A stretch of DNA of 64,000 nt from positions 2,935,001 to 2,999,000 of the forward strand of contig NZ_JAAMNH020000001.1 of NCBI RefSeq assembly GCF_011065935.2. The letters run 5' to 3'. This DNA is from Clostridium estertheticum. GTDB taxonomy: Bacteria; Bacillota; Clostridia; Clostridiales; Clostridiaceae. The notes under the pieces are model-generated. The model saw only the letters and a list, made by a program, of their open reading frames with translations. It was not told the DNA's origin and searched no databases. Numbering within the stretch: position 1 is the stretch's first letter; every line of letters begins with the position of its first letter. Both the position numbers and the translations under genes were made by a program. This document shows, in pieces, positions 60,968 through 64,000 of this stretch.

Positions 60968-62305
60968 TTACTCTTTTGCTGAAAGTTCTCTTAACTGGTT
61001 AGACACCATCATTTCAGCCACTTGCGCTTCACTAAGTTTGTAGAAAAAAGTCATAATTATAAGCATTACCAAATAACCGCTAATTGGAACCAGACTCATG
61101 ATAATCCATATTCCATGCAGCGCATCTGGAGTTTGAGTATTTGATTGAGCTACATAACCGAATAAGCCCATCAACTGCAAACATAATGTTACACATAGCG
61201 CTCCCGATAGCTTTGTCATAAGCGTTTGTACTGAAAAAGAAATAGCCTCGGTACGTTCTCCATTTATATATGCACCATATTCAATACAATCTGCTGTAAA
61301 CATACCATAAATCAGTAAAGGCAATTGCATGAATACCACTCTTACCGCTGCTATTGCTAAAAAAAGATTAAAGTTACTATAACCAACAAAATATTGTATG
61401 ATACACATAAAAATGGTCATAATACAGGAAAATATAGTAATATTTTTCTTTCCAAATTTTTTAATAAGCATTGGCAACATGGGGGCTAGTATAACTACAG
61501 GAATTATTGTTATACCCATTATAATAGTAACCAAACCTTTGTTACCAAGATTGGAGTTAGCAAAATAAACAGCCATAGTTTGTAGTGAATTAGTAGAGCT
61601 TATTGCCAGGAAGCCCACGTAATAGATCAGTAATTTTTTATTCTTAAATAAAAAAGTGAATATTTTACGAAAAGTAATGTTCTTGCTGCGTTTATACTGT
61701 ATACGTTCTTTACAAAGAAACTGCAATGGAAGCATTGCTAAAAATGATATAAGTGCATAGATTCCAATGGAACCTGTCCAACCAACTACACCTTGTAGTG
61801 ACATAAAAACTGCACTTGAAATTGCGGCAAGTGCCGCTGCTAATCGACCATAAGAAATCAACTTATCCCGTTCAAAAACATTGTCTGTCATAGCCGTAGA
61901 CAGTGAAAATAGTGGAGAGTCTGACATTGTGTAGAGCAAACCCCACAGTATATAGGTGACATAAGCAATAATAAGTTTTGCATTATAAGTGTGACCAAAG
62001 TTAAAAAATACAAAAACAAGAGAAAGTGGAACTGTATAGGTTACGATGCGAAGCCATTGCAGGTACTTACTATTTTTAAAGGGATGCTTATCAACAAGTG
62101 CACCCATAAATGGGTCATAAAAAGCATCTAGCACACGTGCGATGAGTAAGAGTAATGATGCAGAGGCAATTGAGAGGCCCACACTTTCTGTATAATAAAA
62201 ACTTAGAAACTGAAATTGCAGTGTATAGATAACATTTTGTCCAAAAAAGTAACCACCATAAGAAATTCGTTCGAGTTTAGAGGTACGGTAAGTTTGCTCC
62301 TTCAT
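60968..62305 (-). CDS. GPH-family glycoside/cation symporter
   Basis: A 445-residue, 12-helix MFS transporter of the glycoside-pentoside-hexuronide:cation symporter family (MelB/LacS-like). RISYGGYFFGQNVIYTLQF opens the first helix, ARVLDAFYDPFMGALVDKHP is the conserved loop between helices 2 and 3, and DCIEYGAYINGERTEA lies in the central loop. No PTS-IIA domain follows. ATG 62305 is chosen because GGGGGG lies 11 bases upstream. It sits between two glycosidases and probably imports galactosides. Confidence 0.9.
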   Translation of the reverse strand: MKEQTYRTSKLERISYGGYFFGQNVIYTLQFQFLSFYYTESVGLSIASASLLLLIARVLDAFYDPFMGALVDKHPFKNSKYLQWLRIVTYTVPLSLVFVFFNFGHTYNAKLIIAYVTYILWGLLYTMSDSPLFSLSTAMTDNVFERDKLISYGRLAAALAAISSAVFMSLQGVVGWTGSIGIYALISFLAMLPLQFLCKERIQYKRSKNITFRKIFTFLFKNKKLLIYYVGFLAISSTNSLQTMAVYFANSNLGNKGLVTIIMGITIIPVVILAPMLPMLIKKFGKKNITIFSCIMTIFMCIIQYFVGYSNFNLFLAIAAVRVVFMQLPLLIYGMFTADCIEYGAYINGERTEAISFSVQTLMTKLSGALCVTLCLQLMGLFGYVAQSNTQTPDALHGIWIIMSLVPISGYLVMLIIMTFFYKLSEAQVAEMMVSNQLRELSAKE

Positions 62306-62376
62306 TTTATAATTCCCCCCCACTTGGATTGGTAAATATATGAAATATTTTCCGAGGTATTAAATGCAAATTTGAA

Positions 62377-63966
62377 CTACAGCATAAATATATTTGTGCT
62401 TTCCATGTATTTCTTTTCTAAGGTCTCCGCTTTTATAAGACATATAGATTCATAAGGTTCTAGCGTTATTATGGTATTTTTAACAATTAGCCCTTTTTCT
62501 TTGTTGATATAACTTCCAGTTTCTATTGCTACATCAAGCTTACTCGCTTTTAAATTACTTAAAGCTAAATATTCATTGCTATCAATCATAAATCTAATTC
62601 TAACCACATCAGAAAAAGATACATTTTTAATTATCTTTTCCCTAATAGGAAATATAGATTTATAAAGTTGCATTTCTTCTTCACTGTATTCGCTAATATT
62701 ATCTGAAGTGAAAACAAGTCCACCAAATATAAGATTTATCAGTAGCAAAGTGTATCTTTGATTTTGGGTTAGTTTATTATTTTTACTTCTTATAATAAAA
62801 ACATCGGGGTCATTAAGAAAAGCGTGATTATTTAAGTGTCTTCTACCAATTGTGCTCTCTATACAATTTATTGTTGACACTCTTTCTCTATAGTGGAGAC
62901 TACTGAGAATTTTATCCTCCCAAGAAAGTGACACATCACTTCCTATTCTACAGTAATCTGTGAACCCAAATGATGATCCAAGGGGCACGCCACAACCTAG
63001 AATAATTTTGTCTCCACATATCTCTCTTAGAAATTCCATTGCCTCATACATTATCTGACCTCTTGTTTTTTCTTTTCTAGGTATTAAGGCCACTGCATAA
63101 AGAAAATCCAACTTTACCATATCATAATTCCATACATTAAGTACTGTATGAAATACTTCTTTAATATAGTCTCTTACTTCCTCATTATAAAAATCAAGAA
63201 CATAGAAAAAACCATTCCAACCAGGATTAAAACCTACCTTTTTTAGAATCCAAGACGGATGCTCCTTATAAATTAGTGATTTTTTATCACATACAAAGGG
63301 TGCAAGCCATATCCCTGCCTTATATCCAGATTTTTTTATTTCACTTGCTATAAATCCCATACCACTAGGAAATTTTTTATTTACATGAAGCCAATCCCCC
63401 AAAGTTTCTTGATATCCATCATCTATCTGAAAAATCTCTATAGGTATATCCCTTGACTTAAAAGCATTTAAGTTATCAATGACTATTTTCTCTGTAATTT
63501 TTGTATAATAATTATACCAACTAGTCCACCCAGTACAATGTGGAACTTTTGGTTTTGGTAGCTTCATTGCTTCAAAATATTTATCAAAAGAGTAATTCTC
63601 CTCGCCTTCTATAAAAAATAAGTTAAAAGCTTCATATTCTGACTCTATTACAAGTCCGCTACAATCCTTTATTACCTTTATATTTTCTTCTTTGTTATCA
63701 TATTCAAAAACAGTGTAACCTGTCTTTTCGGAAATTGATCCAAACAACTTAATACTATTTTCCCATCTAATATAAGTATATGTAAAGCTCTGTAGCTTAT
63801 TATGAAATGCTTCATAAAAACCATAATCCCCATACACGCTCATTATAGGCCATGCAATTTTTTTCAGTTTTGGTATGCACTCCTTTAAGTTAAATTCCCG
63901 GCTATTAGTCCAGGTTTGATATCCATTAAGAAAAACATGACTTTTCACTTCTATTTTTTCATCCAT
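62377..63966 (-). CDS. GH36 alpha-galactosidase (melibiase-type)
   Basis: A 529-residue GH36 family enzyme: TGWTSWYNYYTKITE, IFQIDDGYQ, GIWLAPFVCDKKS, DMVKLDFLYA (nucleophile Asp) and CRIGSDVSLSWED (acid/base Asp) follow the GH36 order. It is shorter than the usual 700-750 residues, since the N-terminal beta-sandwich is much reduced. The ATG at 63966 has GGAGG 23 bases away, so translation may start upstream, but no in-frame ATG/GTG/TTG is nearer. It releases galactose from raffinose-type sugars, leaving glucose for the GH13 enzyme. Confidence 0.88.
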   Translation of the reverse strand: MDEKIEVKSHVFLNGYQTWTNSREFNLKECIPKLKKIAWPIMSVYGDYGFYEAFHNKLQSFTYTYIRWENSIKLFGSISEKTGYTVFEYDNKEENIKVIKDCSGLVIESEYEAFNLFFIEGEENYSFDKYFEAMKLPKPKVPHCTGWTSWYNYYTKITEKIVIDNLNAFKSRDIPIEIFQIDDGYQETLGDWLHVNKKFPSGMGFIASEIKKSGYKAGIWLAPFVCDKKSLIYKEHPSWILKKVGFNPGWNGFFYVLDFYNEEVRDYIKEVFHTVLNVWNYDMVKLDFLYAVALIPRKEKTRGQIMYEAMEFLREICGDKIILGCGVPLGSSFGFTDYCRIGSDVSLSWEDKILSSLHYRERVSTINCIESTIGRRHLNNHAFLNDPDVFIIRSKNNKLTQNQRYTLLLINLIFGGLVFTSDNISEYSEEEMQLYKSIFPIREKIIKNVSFSDVVRIRFMIDSNEYLALSNLKASKLDVAIETGSYINKEKGLIVKNTIITLEPYESICLIKAETLEKKYMESTNIFML

Positions 63967-64000
63967 TTCAATTAAAAAAGTAATAACCTCCAGTTTTATC

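Noticed and set aside
1..64000. CRISPR arrays, rRNA, tRNA, IS transposases, phage genes
   Set aside because: No regularly spaced repeats, no rRNA or tRNA-like sequence noticed, and no protein with transposase, terminase or portal motifs.

Overview
The window looks like a chromosome segment of a Clostridium-type Firmicute. The DNA is very AT-rich, genes carry strong AGGAGG-type ribosome binding sites with occasional GTG or TTG starts, and a clostridial-style housekeeping block is present: purB, a Xer-like tyrosine recombinase, lexA behind a GAAC-N4-GTTT SOS box, and a methionine gamma-lyase/aluminium-resistance family gene. The species cannot be fixed from the sequence alone. I saw no rRNA, tRNA, CRISPR array, transposase or phage gene.

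Layout. (1) 75-40811: about 50 genes, all on the plus strand, nearly all single-domain accessory enzymes of unrelated families: GNAT acetyltransferases, alpha/beta hydrolases, methyltransferases, HD and HAD hydrolases, Nudix, metallo-beta-lactamase fold, S51 peptidases, small P-loop kinases, nucleotidyltransferases, lipoproteins. Between them lie at least eight fragments of further genes. Only three convincing terminators interrupt the run (10151, 21442, 40841). (2) 40918-41124: a small minus-strand DUF378 gene. (3) 41372-46901: the conserved block purB, tyrosine recombinase, a Cys-rich acidic protein, lexA and a PLP enzyme. (4) 47083-53660: a second, minus-strand accessory run (orphan FtsX, a HTH-like protein, an MBL hydrolase, a methyltransferase with a leader peptide and hairpin, a GNAT, an APH-like kinase, gene remnants), laced with a three-copy repeat and an inverted-repeat element. 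(5) 53881-58860: small lipoprotein, XRE regulator, pentapeptide-like protein, broken genes, three copies of a palindromic terminator, and a His-rich EamA transporter with a CsoR-like remnant upstream. (6) 58933-63966: a minus-strand alpha-galactoside utilisation operon (GH36, GPH-family symporter, GH13).

How it fits together. The two accessory runs both read toward the conserved purB-lexA block. The plus-strand run behaves like an archive of independently acquired one-gene cassettes, each with its own ribosome binding site. It is enriched for enzymes that acetylate, phosphorylate, adenylylate or hydrolyse small molecules: AAC(6')-like, APH-like, PAT-like, TmrB-like, CPT-like, ANT(6)-like, beta-lactamase fold, and an MccF-like remnant. 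The most interesting features are this array and its decay pattern (genes that lost their middle but kept both ends), a candidate leader-peptide attenuator before a methyltransferase, a 16-6-16 dyad in front of the recombinase, and the repeat families in the right-hand accessory region. No integron integrase or repeated attC family could be demonstrated, so the mechanism that builds the array remains open.
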